This document shows positions 1 to 10,735 of a DNA stretch of 64,000 bases, piece after piece; the stretch's first letter is position 1; every line of letters starts with the position of its first letter. The DNA comes from an uncultured Cellulophaga sp. (GTDB lineage Bacteria; Bacteroidota; Bacteroidia; Flavobacteriales; Flavobacteriaceae). A program made the position numbers and the translations under genes. Location: positions 310,001 to 374,000 of the forward strand of contig CANMEI010000004.1 of assembly GCA_947496695.1 (NCBI GenBank), written 5' to 3'. Under the pieces are notes generated by a model, which saw nothing but the letters and a program-made list of their open reading frames with translations, did no database searches and had not been told where the DNA came from.

Positions 1-384
1 ATCAATAATAAGAATTTAAAAATGCGTGAAGATTTAATGTGCTTTGCTAGGGTTTTAAGTTTAGTAGCGCATTATGAAGCTGGAATGGATTATCATTTAG
101 AAATACAACTGAAAAGCACTTATAAGTTCTTATTAAAAATGAACGATTTACATGCCGTTCAAAAAGAAATGATCAAATTTTTGAGAGGGTTGGGCGATAT
201 TTACCCAAGTGATTTGAAAAATGAATTTCAAAAATTATACAATGAGCTTAAAAAGTATGAAGATCACCCTTATGAAAAAAGAGCATTTTTGTATTTAGAT
301 ATTTTATCGTGGTTAGAAAGCCATTTACAAAACAAACCTGTTGCTCAAATTATAAAGGAAAAAGCCAAATTATTGACTAGATAA
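1..384 (+). CDS. Partial hypothetical protein (C-terminal end)
   Basis: The reading frame is open from the first base of the window, so this is probably the 3' end of a longer gene that starts outside; the first internal ATG is at 22. The visible part is helical and rich in Lys, Leu and Glu, with no signal peptide or catalytic motif. Its pattern of paired helices (residues about 1-120) resembles the C-terminus of cytosolic, TPR-like hypothetical proteins of flavobacteria, but I cannot name a family. The next gene starts 11 bases after its stop codon. Confidence 0.55.
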   Translation: MNNKNLKMREDLMCFARVLSLVAHYEAGMDYHLEIQLKSTYKFLLKMNDLHAVQKEMIKFLRGLGDIYPSDLKNEFQKLYNELKKYEDHPYEKRAFLYLDILSWLESHLQNKPVAQIIKEKAKLLTR

Positions 385-395
385 CAACCTCATAC

Positions 396-1262
396 TTGAA
401 AAATAACACACACTTAAAACATCTTTTAGAGTTAAACATTGCTATGCTTTTCATAAGCACCTCTGGTGCTTTAGGAAGATATGTAGACCTACCTGTTCCT
501 GTAATAATTGGCGCTAGATCATTACTAGCTTTACTATTTTTACTCCTGTTTTGTAAGTGGAAAGGCATTACATTAAAAGTAGATAAAAAGCACTTATTAC
601 CCGTACTTATTAGCGGTGTTTTAATTGGAGTGCATTGGGTTACGTATTTTTATGCTTTAAAACTTTCAAATGTAGCAATTGGTATGATTTCTATTTTTAC
701 CTACCCTATTATAACTGCATTTTTAGAACCTATTTTATTAAAAACTAAGTTTCAAAAAATTCATTTACTATTAGCTTTGTTAGTTTTATTAGGCATTTAC
801 TTTTTAGTACCAAGTTTTAACATTGAAAATAATTATACTGTCGCCGTAATCTTTGGAGTCTCATCTGCAATTGTTTATTCGCTTCGAAATATTTTACTTA
901 AAACAAAGGTTGCTTCCTATAATGGATCTATGTTAATGTGCTACCAATTAGCTGTTGTAAGCATTGTTTTACTTCCTTTTCTTTTCAATGTTAATACATC
1001 TATATTATTTAGTCAATGGAAAGGTTTAATTGCTTTAGCATTATTAACTACAGCTATTGGACACACACTATTTTTAAACAGTTTTAAAAATTTTTCTATT
1101 ACAACAGTAAGTATTTTAAGTAGCGTACAACCTGTTTTTGGAATCACAATTGCTTTTTTTCTTCTAAATGAAACACCAACTATAAATACAATTATTGGTG
1201 GCGTTTTAATACTTAGCTCTGTTATAATTGAAAGTATTAGATCTTCAAAAAAGAAAATCTAA
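396..1262 (+). CDS. EamA/DMT-family permease
   Basis: This is a 288-residue integral membrane protein with about ten hydrophobic segments arranged as two EamA repeats. The second repeat ends in the typical sequence of Pro in a helix (SSVQPVFG), a short loop with NET, and a Gly-rich final helix. Family members export small metabolites such as amino acids across the inner membrane; the substrate cannot be told from sequence. The start is TTG at 396, chosen because the hydrophobic region begins soon after and no ATG lies upstream in frame. It follows the previous stop by 11 bases and may be co-transcribed with it. Confidence 0.85.
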   Translation: MKNNTHLKHLLELNIAMLFISTSGALGRYVDLPVPVIIGARSLLALLFLLLFCKWKGITLKVDKKHLLPVLISGVLIGVHWVTYFYALKLSNVAIGMISIFTYPIITAFLEPILLKTKFQKIHLLLALLVLLGIYFLVPSFNIENNYTVAVIFGVSSAIVYSLRNILLKTKVASYNGSMLMCYQLAVVSIVLLPFLFNVNTSILFSQWKGLIALALLTTAIGHTLFLNSFKNFSITTVSILSSVQPVFGITIAFFLLNETPTINTIIGGVLILSSVIIESIRSSKKKI

Positions 1263-1400
1263 TACTTATAATAATTCTTTAATTTTTCACTGAATATATT
1301 AAGGGTTCCACTTAATACCTTTAAATCAAGCCTCAAATTAACTTAAGTTTGTTTATTCTTAATAATAACCCCAATATTAACTTAAAAACAATTTTTAATT

Positions 1401-2429
1401 ATGTTAAAAAAAATGTTTCTAATCCCTGTATTAAGTTTGGGACTAATGATGTCTTGTGACTCAGACGATTCTGAGAGTACCGACGATGACACTACTTCAG
1501 ACGACACGACTAGTGATACAACAGATTACATTATCAGTTCTTCATTACTAAATTCTGAATCATTAATTTCTTATGAAATTGTTTCTGCTGAATTAGAAAA
1601 TGGCACAACAGCTGAATGTTACCAAATAGTTTTTTCAAGTAATCCTGATAATATTGAAAAAGGACCTTTTTGCCCTGAAACAGACGAAGATACTGCCGGA
1701 ATGAGCTTTTACGATGGCGAAACAAACCCTGGCCTTAGAGTATGGGAAAAAGCATTACTAGACGATATTGAAAACGATGGGTATGATATTGTTGATGATG
1801 ATGGAACTGTACATGTTGACGACTTTAGTGGATCTACTAGTAGCGACCCTGACACTTATTCTTATTGTTTAGATGGTCTGGATGATGATACAATAGAAAT
1901 CACATATTTAATTCCTGTTACTCCCATATTAGCTGATGAAGTTAATGAAATTGAAGAAATTGAATTAGTCGGTATGTCTGTTGATGGTATTCCAATTAAT
2001 GGTGATCCACCATCTGCAATTAACGGCCCTGCAATGTTTGATAACGGAAGTACTGAAACTATTACAGTGGTAAACATACCTTCTCTTGACCCTTGTGGTG
2101 GTCATAATGATCCTGCTGGTTATTACCACTGGCATATGATCCCAGAAGTTGTAAACCAAGTATTAGAGGCTAACGCAATTGATCAAATTGAATGTACTAA
2201 TGTTACACAAACAACAGACAAGGTACTTTCTGGCTTCGCTAAAGACGGGTATCCTATTTATGCTTACGCTACAGAACCAGATGACTTAGATGATTGCGGT
2301 GGCACAACAGGTGTTACGGACGAATATCCTGATGGTATATATCATTACATAGCAAGCACAACAGTTGCACCTAATACACCTCCTTGTTTAGTAGGTGTAG
2401 CCGCTAGAAATGCTTACGTAGCTAATTAA
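1401..2429 (+). CDS. YHYH-domain lipoprotein
   Basis: A 342-residue secreted lipoprotein. Residues 1-18 form a signal peptide ending in a lipobox with Cys19 (MMSC). Residues 20-43 are an Asp/Thr/Ser-rich linker, typical of surface lipoproteins of this phylum. The C-terminal half carries the YHYH domain: the sequence GYYHWH near residue 242, a GFAKDGYPIYAY segment near 283-294, and GIYHYIAS near 313. The biochemical role of YHYH proteins is not established; the His/Tyr clusters suggest metal binding, which is inference. It is followed 5 bases later by a small membrane protein, suggesting an operon. An antisense frame inside it is a shadow. Confidence 0.85.
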   Translation: MLKKMFLIPVLSLGLMMSCDSDDSESTDDDTTSDDTTSDTTDYIISSSLLNSESLISYEIVSAELENGTTAECYQIVFSSNPDNIEKGPFCPETDEDTAGMSFYDGETNPGLRVWEKALLDDIENDGYDIVDDDGTVHVDDFSGSTSSDPDTYSYCLDGLDDDTIEITYLIPVTPILADEVNEIEEIELVGMSVDGIPINGDPPSAINGPAMFDNGSTETITVVNIPSLDPCGGHNDPAGYYHWHMIPEVVNQVLEANAIDQIECTNVTQTTDKVLSGFAKDGYPIYAYATEPDDLDDCGGTTGVTDEYPDGIYHYIASTTVAPNTPPCLVGVAARNAYVAN

Positions 2430-2434
2430 ATTTT

Positions 2435-3025
2435 ATGCAAAAAAAAATATTATTAGGGCTGATCATTTTAATCAGCCCTATTTTTCTACTAGCCCACAAT
2501 CCTTTATCTGCAATTTATCGTTTTGAACCTCAAAACGACAATGGTATATTAAAAATATACTTAACACAAGTAGCTGTAGATAAAGCTTTAAAAGACATTC
2601 ACGGAGCTAATTTTATAAGTACACTTTCAGAAAAACAATTTAAAGAATTAATTGTTAGTTACGTTAAAGACAATTTTAAACTTAATGTAAATGACACTAA
2701 AATTGAGTTAGAAAAAGGTGGCATAAGGTATGGAAATCATGAAACAGATTTAACTTTTATTACTTCTAAAATTCCTGAAAGAATTAATACTATTAACGTA
2801 GAAATAACTGCATTTAAAAACAATGAATACCATCAGACTATTTTTTATTTTAAAAAAAATGACGGTACAAGTGAAAAAATTATTTTAAATAGTAAAAACG
2901 ATTTTAAAACTGAAATTGACTTTGAACAAAACAAAGACTTTTTTTACTTAATAATTCTGTCTACAATTATAATTGCACCTATAGTATTAGCTTTAATTAT
3001 ATTTAAATATAAAAAGAAAAAATAA
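2435..3025 (+). CDS. Signal-peptide protein with C-terminal membrane anchor
   Basis: A 196-residue protein with an N-terminal signal peptide (residues 1-20, cleavage likely after LLA), a periplasmic or surface domain of about 140 residues predicted to be mostly beta strand, and one C-terminal transmembrane helix (about 170-190) ending in a Lys-rich tail. No catalytic motif is visible. The segment beginning HNPLSAIYRFE recalls the N-terminal soluble domain found before HupE/UreJ-type membrane regions, but the membrane part here is a single helix. It starts 5 bases after the YHYH gene, so the two probably act together. Function unknown. Confidence 0.7.
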   Translation: MQKKILLGLIILISPIFLLAHNPLSAIYRFEPQNDNGILKIYLTQVAVDKALKDIHGANFISTLSEKQFKELIVSYVKDNFKLNVNDTKIELEKGGIRYGNHETDLTFITSKIPERINTINVEITAFKNNEYHQTIFYFKKNDGTSEKIILNSKNDFKTEIDFEQNKDFFYLIILSTIIIAPIVLALIIFKYKKKK

Positions 3026-3040
3026 GCATTTATATAGTTT

Positions 3041-3081
3041 AAACAAATAAGGGGAGCTTAAAAGCTACCCCTTATTTGTTT
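3041..3081. terminator. Bidirectional intrinsic terminator
   Basis: A near-perfect inverted repeat (stem beginning AAACAAATAAGGGG, AGCT at the top of the stem) lies between two convergent genes. It is flanked by A/T runs, so it can serve both the upstream plus-strand operon and the minus-strand pseudouridine synthase gene. Confidence 0.8.
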
Positions 3082-3088
3082 AATACAA

Positions 3089-3787
3089 CTACAAACAAGC
3101 ATTCCAAATAGCTTCATTTGGTGGTGGCGCTATAATTACTATTTCTTCTTTTTTAACAGGATGAATAAATGCTAATTTTCGAGCATGTAAATGAATACTT
3201 CCGTCTTTATTACTCCTATCTGATCCGTATTTTAAATCTCCTTTTATTGTACAGCCTATTGCTGCTAATTGCGCTCTAATTTGATGATGACGACCTGTAT
3301 GTAAATCAATTTCTAACAAAAAGTAATTATCTAGCCTCTTAACTACTTTATAGGTTAACATAGCTTTTTTGCTATCTGGCACTTCTTTTTTATTTGCATA
3401 AGATTTATTTTGCTTGGTATTCCTCTTCATCCAATGCGTAAGCGTATCTTGATTTTTAGGAGGGGCATTTTTTACAACAGCCCAATACGTTTTTTTGGCT
3501 TCTTTTTCTGCAAACAATTTATTTAACCTTGGTAAAGCTTTAGACGTTTTTGCAAAAACCACAATTCCAGAAGTTGGCCTATCTAACCTATGTGCAACAC
3601 CTAAATACACATTCCCAGGTTTGTTGTATTTTATTTTTATGTACTCCTTTACAACCTCACTTAGTGGTATATCACCAGTTTTATCTCCTTGAACAATATC
3701 TCCAGGACGCTTGTTAACCGCTATTAAATGATTGTCTTCGTGAATAACCTGAAGGTTCTTATGCGTAGAAAGTATTTTATTATCCAC
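3089..3787 (-). CDS. RluA-family RNA pseudouridine synthase
   Basis: 232 residues, the length of an RluA/TruC-type enzyme without an N-terminal S4 domain. The catalytic Asp lies in the motif HRLDRPTSG (about residues 66-74), followed by the family's GxVVFAKT segment. LHTGRHHQIR near 161-170 is the second conserved block. It isomerises a uridine in rRNA or tRNA to pseudouridine; the target site cannot be assigned. The start is GTG at 3787, whose first base is the last base of the lspA stop (TAGTG), giving translational coupling with lspA upstream. Confidence 0.9.
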   Translation of the reverse strand: MDNKILSTHKNLQVIHEDNHLIAVNKRPGDIVQGDKTGDIPLSEVVKEYIKIKYNKPGNVYLGVAHRLDRPTSGIVVFAKTSKALPRLNKLFAEKEAKKTYWAVVKNAPPKNQDTLTHWMKRNTKQNKSYANKKEVPDSKKAMLTYKVVKRLDNYFLLEIDLHTGRHHQIRAQLAAIGCTIKGDLKYGSDRSNKDGSIHLHARKLAFIHPVKKEEIVIIAPPPNEAIWNACL

Positions 3788-4266
3788 TAAAAATCTAGTT
3801 TTTTATGTCTGATACTCAATATAAAAATCAATATCACTCCTACTGATACTGACACATCAGCCATGTTAAAAATACCGGTCTTAAAAAAGCCCAATTTTAA
3901 AATAAAAAAATCAGTTACTTTTCCATGTGCTATTCTATCTATTAAATTACCTATTCCGCCACCTATTACAAAAGCAAAAGCAATAATTAACCACCTATTT
4001 AAGTGTGTTTTTCTTAAAACATTTAAAAGTAAACCTATTAAAACTATAACTGGTAATACTTGTAATAATATAATTTTTAATATGGGAGAAAAACTTTGTC
4101 CAAAACCAAGCATAGCACCTGTATTTTCAACATTCGTTAAAATAAAATTATCTTTCACCAGCTGAATATAAGCATTAGGTTCTACACTTTTGCGTACCAT
4201 ATTTTTACTGATCTGGTCACAGCCAATATTTAAAAATACTAAAACAAGTATTGCTATTTTTTTCAA
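3787..4266 (-). CDS. lspA: Lipoprotein signal peptidase (signal peptidase II)
   Basis: 159 residues, close to the family's usual 150-170, with four membrane segments. All signature blocks are present: DQISK near residue 17, NTGAMLG near 49, GGIGNLIDR near 104, then VTDFFIL and FNMADVSV. The Asp in each of the last two blocks is catalytic in this aspartyl protease family. It removes signal peptides from diacylglyceryl-prolipoproteins at the inner membrane, which fits the many lipoproteins encoded nearby. It overlaps the downstream pseudouridine synthase by one base and is 14 bases from panB upstream. Confidence 0.92.
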   Translation of the reverse strand: MKKIAILVLVFLNIGCDQISKNMVRKSVEPNAYIQLVKDNFILTNVENTGAMLGFGQSFSPILKIILLQVLPVIVLIGLLLNVLRKTHLNRWLIIAFAFVIGGGIGNLIDRIAHGKVTDFFILKLGFFKTGIFNMADVSVSVGVILIFILSIRHKKLDF

Positions 4267-4279
4267 ACGAAGCCTCTAA

Positions 4280-5098
4280 TTAATACTGTTCATCATCACT
4301 AGGAAAATCTTTACTTTTTACATCATTCACATAATCAGAAATAGCATTTCCCATTTCTTCATATAAATTCATATATCTGCGTAAAAATCTTGGATTAAAC
4401 TCTTGAGTTAAACCAACTAAATCATGAACAACTAATACTTGACCGTCAACACCGTTACCTGCTCCAATACCAATTATTGGTATAGTAACACTCTCTGCAA
4501 CTTTTTTAGCTAATTTTGCTGGTATTTTTTCTAAGACTATTGCAAAACAACCAGTTTTTTCAAGCATTATTGCATCTTCAATAAGCTTTACTGCTTCTTC
4601 TTCTTCTTTTGCCCTAACAGTATAAGTACCAAATTTATATATGGATTGTGGTGTTAAACCTAAATGCCCCATTACTGGTATACCTGCATTTAATATTCGT
4701 TCAATAGAGTCTTTAATTTCTAAGCCACCTTCAACTTTAACAGCATGGCCACCACTCTCTTTCATTATACGAATAGCAGAACGCAATGCTTCCTTTGAAT
4801 CACTTTGATAGCTACCAAAAGGAATATCAACAACAACCAAAGCTCTATTTACAGCTCTAATTACTGAAGATGCATGATATATCATTTGATCTAAAGTAAT
4901 AGGCAAGGTAGTTTCATGACCTGCCATTACATTACTTGCTGAATCACCTACTAAAATTACATCTACATTCGCTGCATCTACAATTTTAGCCATAGAATAG
5001 TCATAGGCAGTAAGCATAGATATTTTTTCTCCACTCTTTTTCATCTCTATTAGAGACTTTACAGTGACCCTCTTATATTCTTTTTTAACTACAGACAT
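4280..5098 (-). CDS. panB: 3-methyl-2-oxobutanoate hydroxymethyltransferase
   Basis: 272 residues, full length for PanB. It transfers a hydroxymethyl group from 5,10-methylenetetrahydrofolate to 2-oxoisovalerate, giving ketopantoate, the first step of pantothenate and coenzyme A synthesis. The Mg-binding block [15 protein letters not shown] is near residue 50, and the block [13 protein letters not shown] near 140. The C-terminus carries a short acidic extension. panC and panD are not in this window, but coaBC and coaE, later steps of the same pathway, lie near 58 kb and 52 kb. It is first of a probable operon with lspA and the pseudouridine synthase. Confidence 0.93.
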   Translation of the reverse strand: MSVVKKEYKRVTVKSLIEMKKSGEKISMLTAYDYSMAKIVDAANVDVILVGDSASNVMAGHETTLPITLDQMIYHASSVIRAVNRALVVVDIPFGSYQSDSKEALRSAIRIMKESGGHAVKVEGGLEIKDSIERILNAGIPVMGHLGLTPQSIYKFGTYTVRAKEEEEAVKLIEDAIMLEKTGCFAIVLEKIPAKLAKKVAESVTIPIIGIGAGNGVDGQVLVVHDLVGLTQEFNPRFLRRYMNLYEEMGNAISDYVNDVKSKDFPSDDEQY

Positions 5099-5182
5099 TT
5101 GTTTGTTTATTTGGTGGGATAAATGTAAGGAATTTGTTTAGTTTTATTACAGGAAATTAGAAACTATACAAGCCGATATTTT

Positions 5183-5650
5183 TTATTTCAACTGAACAGG
5201 AATCCACACTTCTTCTTCTGAATTTGGATCGGTATTACTATACTTATCTCCTAAAACCTCAAAATGCTCTCGATTATCTATTTTGTATTCAGAATTCGGC
5301 AGCCAATTATTTAATATATATTGAAATGTTTTTGGAAAATCAGAAGCCAACCCTTTATGTATAAATACCGCATAAAGTCCACCATCTATAACATACGTCT
5401 CTAAGTTATCTGGTACATTTTCAAAATTTTCAACTTCAATTGCCGCCCATTTTATAAAATTCATTTGAGGATTAAAATTCGCAGGATATTTTTGCATCGA
5501 ATACAAATCTGTTCCTACCACATTTTTAACTAGCTTTTTTAAAGGCATAAAACCTTTCCATAATTCATGAGTTTTATTTTCTATAAAACTCATTTCAATA
5601 CTTTTACCAACCAGCTTTTTTTGTGCAAGAATTTTAATCTCAGGTTCCAT
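5183..5650 (-). CDS. GyrI-like small-molecule-binding domain protein
   Basis: A 155-residue stand-alone protein of the GyrI-like (SOUL/AraC effector-binding) fold, without a DNA-binding domain. Recognisable pieces are the N-terminal strand with KKLVGKS, a helix with LWKGFMPL, the GGLYAVFIHKG strand near residue 90, and the C-terminal EEEVWIPV strand with its usual acidic residue. Such proteins bind hydrophobic small molecules or hydrolyse cyclopropanoid adducts; the ligand is unknown. Its ATG follows the stop of the DUF3050 gene with no gap, so the two are surely one transcript. Confidence 0.82.
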   Translation of the reverse strand: MEPEIKILAQKKLVGKSIEMSFIENKTHELWKGFMPLKKLVKNVVGTDLYSMQKYPANFNPQMNFIKWAAIEVENFENVPDNLETYVIDGGLYAVFIHKGLASDFPKTFQYILNNWLPNSEYKIDNREHFEVLGDKYSNTDPNSEEEVWIPVQLK

Positions 5651-6418
5651 TTACTTCGTATTTATTGCATTATCTATTCCGTCCCACAATTTAATTCGTT
5701 GTATTAAAGCTTGTTTTGCAACTTCAAGGGTTTCATTCCATTTTTGATCATCATCACCACAAAGCTCAGATATCATTTGCAATGAAAGTGGTCCATGCTC
5801 ATCACCATCAAGTTCAATATGTCTTTCTAGGTAATATTTAAGTTTATTGTACTGCTTATTTTCAGCATCTGCACTTTTTAGTATTTCAAAAAACATATCA
5901 GGGATTAAATCTTCACGCCCAAATGTAAATGCAGAAGCTATTACATGTGCTTGTTGTGAATCAATAGTTTCAAAAGAAAAGTTTACAAAATCAGTTATTG
6001 AATTTAAAACATTTATAGCTTCAAAAGCAAATGTAACACTTTTACCTTCTTCTATAACTTTAATAAATTGATCAATCTTTTGTGTACTAGCACCTACTTG
6101 GTCCATAGCTTCTAAATACATTTCAAAATGACTTTTAGGTTCTCCTAATTCATTTATATCACTCTCTTCACCATGAACAATCTCATTAATAAAACGCGCA
6201 AGTGTAGCATTTTTTCTAGGAACCCAAGGTGTTGTTGTATTGGTAAGCTGTATTTGTATTGCTTTTAAAAGAGACATAAAATCCCAAACCGCATAAACAT
6301 GATATTCCATAAAAATTTTTATGTCATCAATATTCTTAAGGTTTTTATAAAGTTTGTGCTCTTTTAATTGTGTTCTTAAACCAGATAATTCATTTTCAAT
6401 ATGCTCTAGTCGCTCCAT
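5651..6418 (-). CDS. DUF3050 (heme-oxygenase-like fold) protein
   Basis: 255 residues, matching the length of DUF3050 proteins. It shows the characteristic beginning ExELxxLRxQLxxHxLY, then [20 protein letters not shown] (His near 39) and a later block with [14 protein letters not shown]. Spaced His and Glu/Asp residues in long helices match the heme-oxygenase-like or iron-dependent oxygenase (HDO) fold. This suggests a metal-dependent enzyme, but the metal and substrate are not known. The GyrI-like protein is encoded immediately downstream without a gap. Confidence 0.83.
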   Translation of the reverse strand: MERLEHIENELSGLRTQLKEHKLYKNLKNIDDIKIFMEYHVYAVWDFMSLLKAIQIQLTNTTTPWVPRKNATLARFINEIVHGEESDINELGEPKSHFEMYLEAMDQVGASTQKIDQFIKVIEEGKSVTFAFEAINVLNSITDFVNFSFETIDSQQAHVIASAFTFGREDLIPDMFFEILKSADAENKQYNKLKYYLERHIELDGDEHGPLSLQMISELCGDDDQKWNETLEVAKQALIQRIKLWDGIDNAINTK

Positions 6419-6523
6419 TTTTTAATTTTTGATGCGAAATAACAAGAAAATGAGCGAAAAATACCAATATTCTTATCTTTTTTAGATCAAAAAATGGCAT
6501 TAAATAAAAGTTGTAATCTTTTT

Positions 6524-7948
6524 TTAGCAATCTGTGAGAGAAACATCAACTGCCAAACCTCCTTTAGATGTTTCTTTATATTTTGAGTTCATATCCTTAG
6601 CGGTTTCCCACATAGTATTCACCACTTTGTCTAAAGGAACTTTAGCTTCCTCAGGATTAGAATTTAAAGCCAATTCAGCAGCATTAATTGCTTTTATTGC
6701 CCCCATAGAATTACGCTCTATACAAGGTATTTGCACCAAACCTTTTATAGGATCACAAGTTAAACCTAAATGATGCTCCATTGCTATTTCTGCTGCCATT
6801 AAAACCTGTTCAGCCGTACCACCTAATAATTCTGTTAGTGCACCAGCAGCCATTGCCGATGAAACTCCTATTTCTGCTTGACAACCACCCATTGCTGCCG
6901 ATATAGTTGCTCCTTTTTTAAAGATACTTCCTATCTCACCTGCCACTAAAAGAAATTTTTTTATTTCTTCAAAATCTGCTTTATGATCTTCAATTACTAA
7001 ATAATACATTAAAACTGCTGGAATTACACCAGCACTACCATTAGTCGGAGCTGTAACAACACGGCCTAAGGAAGCATTTACCTCATTTACAGCCAAAGCA
7101 AAACAACTTACCCATTGTAATATTTGTCTAAACTTTACGGTCGTATTTCTTATTGCAGACAACCATTCTTGAGGTGTTTTATACGGATTATCTTCCTTTA
7201 ATTTTTCATGTATTTCAAAAGCACGCCTACGAACATTTAACCCTCCAGGTAAAAAGCCTTCGGTATTACAACCAGTGTACATACAATCGAGCATTGTATC
7301 CCAAATACGGTGTAACTCATGGTCAATTTCCTTATCTGTACGCAATGATCGCTCGTTCTCTAAAACAATTTCTGAAATAGATTTTTTCTCTGTTTTACAG
7401 AATTCTAAAAGTTGTACGCCATTTGCAATAGGAAAAGGGAAGCTATTAAATATTTCAATATTTTTCTTAGCGTTTTTCCGTTCTTTTTTAATAACAAAAC
7501 CACCTCCAATAGAATAATAAGTAGTTTTTAACTTCTTACCATCAAACAATGTCGCTTCAAAAGTCATCCCATTTGCATGAAATGGTAGAAATTCTTTTTT
7601 GAAAATAATATGTTTATCAGGGTTAAAAGGGAGTGTAAATTTACCATCAAATTCAATTTGTTGCTCTTCTTGAATTCTTAAAATTATTCGATGTATATTT
7701 TCTATAGGAATATATTCAGGATCTTGACCAGAAAGACCAAGCATTAATGCATAATCAGTAGCATGACCTTTTCCTGTTAATGATAAAGAACCATATATGT
7801 AAACTTTAATTTCTACAATATTTACAAAAGCTACTTTCTCTTGAAGTTCACTAATCCATTTTTCTGCCGCTCGCCACGGACCTAATGTATGTGAACTAGA
7901 TGGACCTACGCCTATCTTCAACATATCAAAAATGCTAATTGCTTCCAT
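6524..7948 (-). CDS. sdaA: L-serine ammonia-lyase, single-chain, iron-sulfur type
   Basis: 474 residues, the full-length single-chain form. The N-terminal regulatory beta domain starts with [17 protein letters not shown]. The C-terminal catalytic alpha domain holds the cluster cysteines in [10 protein letters not shown] (about residue 218), GGCQAEIG (about 355) and the pair in [12 protein letters not shown] (about 396-407). It deaminates serine to pyruvate and ammonia in the cytosol, using a [4Fe-4S] cluster. It stands alone on the minus strand, with 105 bases to DUF3050 downstream. glyA, which makes or uses serine, is elsewhere in the window. Confidence 0.94.
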   Translation of the reverse strand: MEAISIFDMLKIGVGPSSSHTLGPWRAAEKWISELQEKVAFVNIVEIKVYIYGSLSLTGKGHATDYALMLGLSGQDPEYIPIENIHRIILRIQEEQQIEFDGKFTLPFNPDKHIIFKKEFLPFHANGMTFEATLFDGKKLKTTYYSIGGGFVIKKERKNAKKNIEIFNSFPFPIANGVQLLEFCKTEKKSISEIVLENERSLRTDKEIDHELHRIWDTMLDCMYTGCNTEGFLPGGLNVRRRAFEIHEKLKEDNPYKTPQEWLSAIRNTTVKFRQILQWVSCFALAVNEVNASLGRVVTAPTNGSAGVIPAVLMYYLVIEDHKADFEEIKKFLLVAGEIGSIFKKGATISAAMGGCQAEIGVSSAMAAGALTELLGGTAEQVLMAAEIAMEHHLGLTCDPIKGLVQIPCIERNSMGAIKAINAAELALNSNPEEAKVPLDKVVNTMWETAKDMNSKYKETSKGGLAVDVSLTDC

Positions 7949-8112
7949 AAAAAATATTTACTGTTGTAAATAAAACAATTGTTTATCAAAACAAACGCTT
8001 ATTTAACAATTATTTTAAATAAATTGTTCAGCGAAAATTAGGAAAGAAAAGAATAATCGTAATTTTAAAATTCAAATATTGAAATCTGTAAAAATACGCC
8101 TATTAAATAAAA

Positions 8113-8658
8113 TTAGGCTTTAGCAGGAGGCGTATGAACACTGTCAATTACATGAATAACTCCATTACACTGACTCGCATCGGCCTTTATTATTGTAGAT
8201 TGATGACCGTTTTTATCTGTCAAAATAATATCTAAACCCTGTATTGTAACAATTAGTTTATCGCCAGTAATTGTAGTAAACGAAGCTTTTCCTTTACCAC
8301 TACAAAGTGCTTTTAATATTTTTGAAGCTGTAATATTACCTGGAACTATATGATACCCTATAACAGATTGCAATTCTTTTTTATCTTTAAGACGAACAAG
8401 CTCTGTTACTTTATTTTTAGTTGATTCATCAAAATTAATATCACTGGGAGCAAAAACAGTATAAGGCCCTTCATTATCTAAAGTTGTCTCTAAATCTGAT
8501 AATTTTACTGCAGCTAAAAGTAAATCATGATTTCCAGATGCTTGCGCATTACTAATAATAGACTTTTGAGGGTCCATTGCTAAATTCTTATTTTGAGCTT
8601 TTAGGGAGGTTAAAAAAAGTGTTGCAAAAAAAACCAAGGGGAATATAAATAACTTCAT
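8113..8658 (-). CDS. Secreted fasciclin (FAS1) domain protein
   Basis: 181 residues when started at the ATG at 8658. The frame stays open 26 codons upstream, but the signal peptide (MKLFIFPLVFFATLF, cleavage after LKA) begins here. One FAS1 domain follows: TVFAPSDINFDE near residue 70, a GYHIVPGNITASKI block near 110, and the C-terminal CNGVIHVIDSVHTPP. FAS1 domains mediate adhesion or protein-protein contact outside the cell; in Bacteroidota they are exported to periplasm or surface. Monocistronic; the about 280 bases before the ABC-F gene hold only that gene's terminator. Confidence 0.88.
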   Translation of the reverse strand: MKLFIFPLVFFATLFLTSLKAQNKNLAMDPQKSIISNAQASGNHDLLLAAVKLSDLETTLDNEGPYTVFAPSDINFDESTKNKVTELVRLKDKKELQSVIGYHIVPGNITASKILKALCSGKGKASFTTITGDKLIVTIQGLDIILTDKNGHQSTIIKADASQCNGVIHVIDSVHTPPAKA

Positions 8659-8883
8659 AGGGGATTTTGAAATATTTAAGTTTATTAAATTTGGGTAAAC
8701 ACAAAATATCGATAAAATACATGTATTTATCGGCAATATACATCATTTATCCACTAAGAAGCGACTACAACAATGTAGTTGATAGAAATTAACGTTTTAT
8801 TAACATTAAGGTGAGCTAAAAATATAGTATAAGAAGAAACACCACTTATTGTTGTAAGAAAAATCTTTTAAAAAAATTTAAGT

Positions 8884-8921
8884 ATAAAAAAAGGAATGCT
8901 AATTAGCATCCCTTTTTTTTA
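8884..8921 (-). terminator. Intrinsic terminator of the ABC-F gene
   Basis: The palindrome GGaATGCTAATTAGCATcCC is flanked by an A-run on one side and eight T on the other. It lies just beyond the ABC-F stop on the minus strand and could work in both directions. Confidence 0.75.
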
Positions 8922-8941
8922 AAAATATTACTTTAAAAAAA

Positions 8942-10603
<1,662 letters not shown>

Positions 10604-10735
10604 TTACCCTTAAAACTAACAATTTGAGCATTGAAATAACCCTCTATTTTAGCCTTATTATTTTTTTAACGGTGCATTAACACCTTGAATTATACTTGTT
10701 TATTAAATTCGCTAACCATAGAAGTATTTTTTTAT

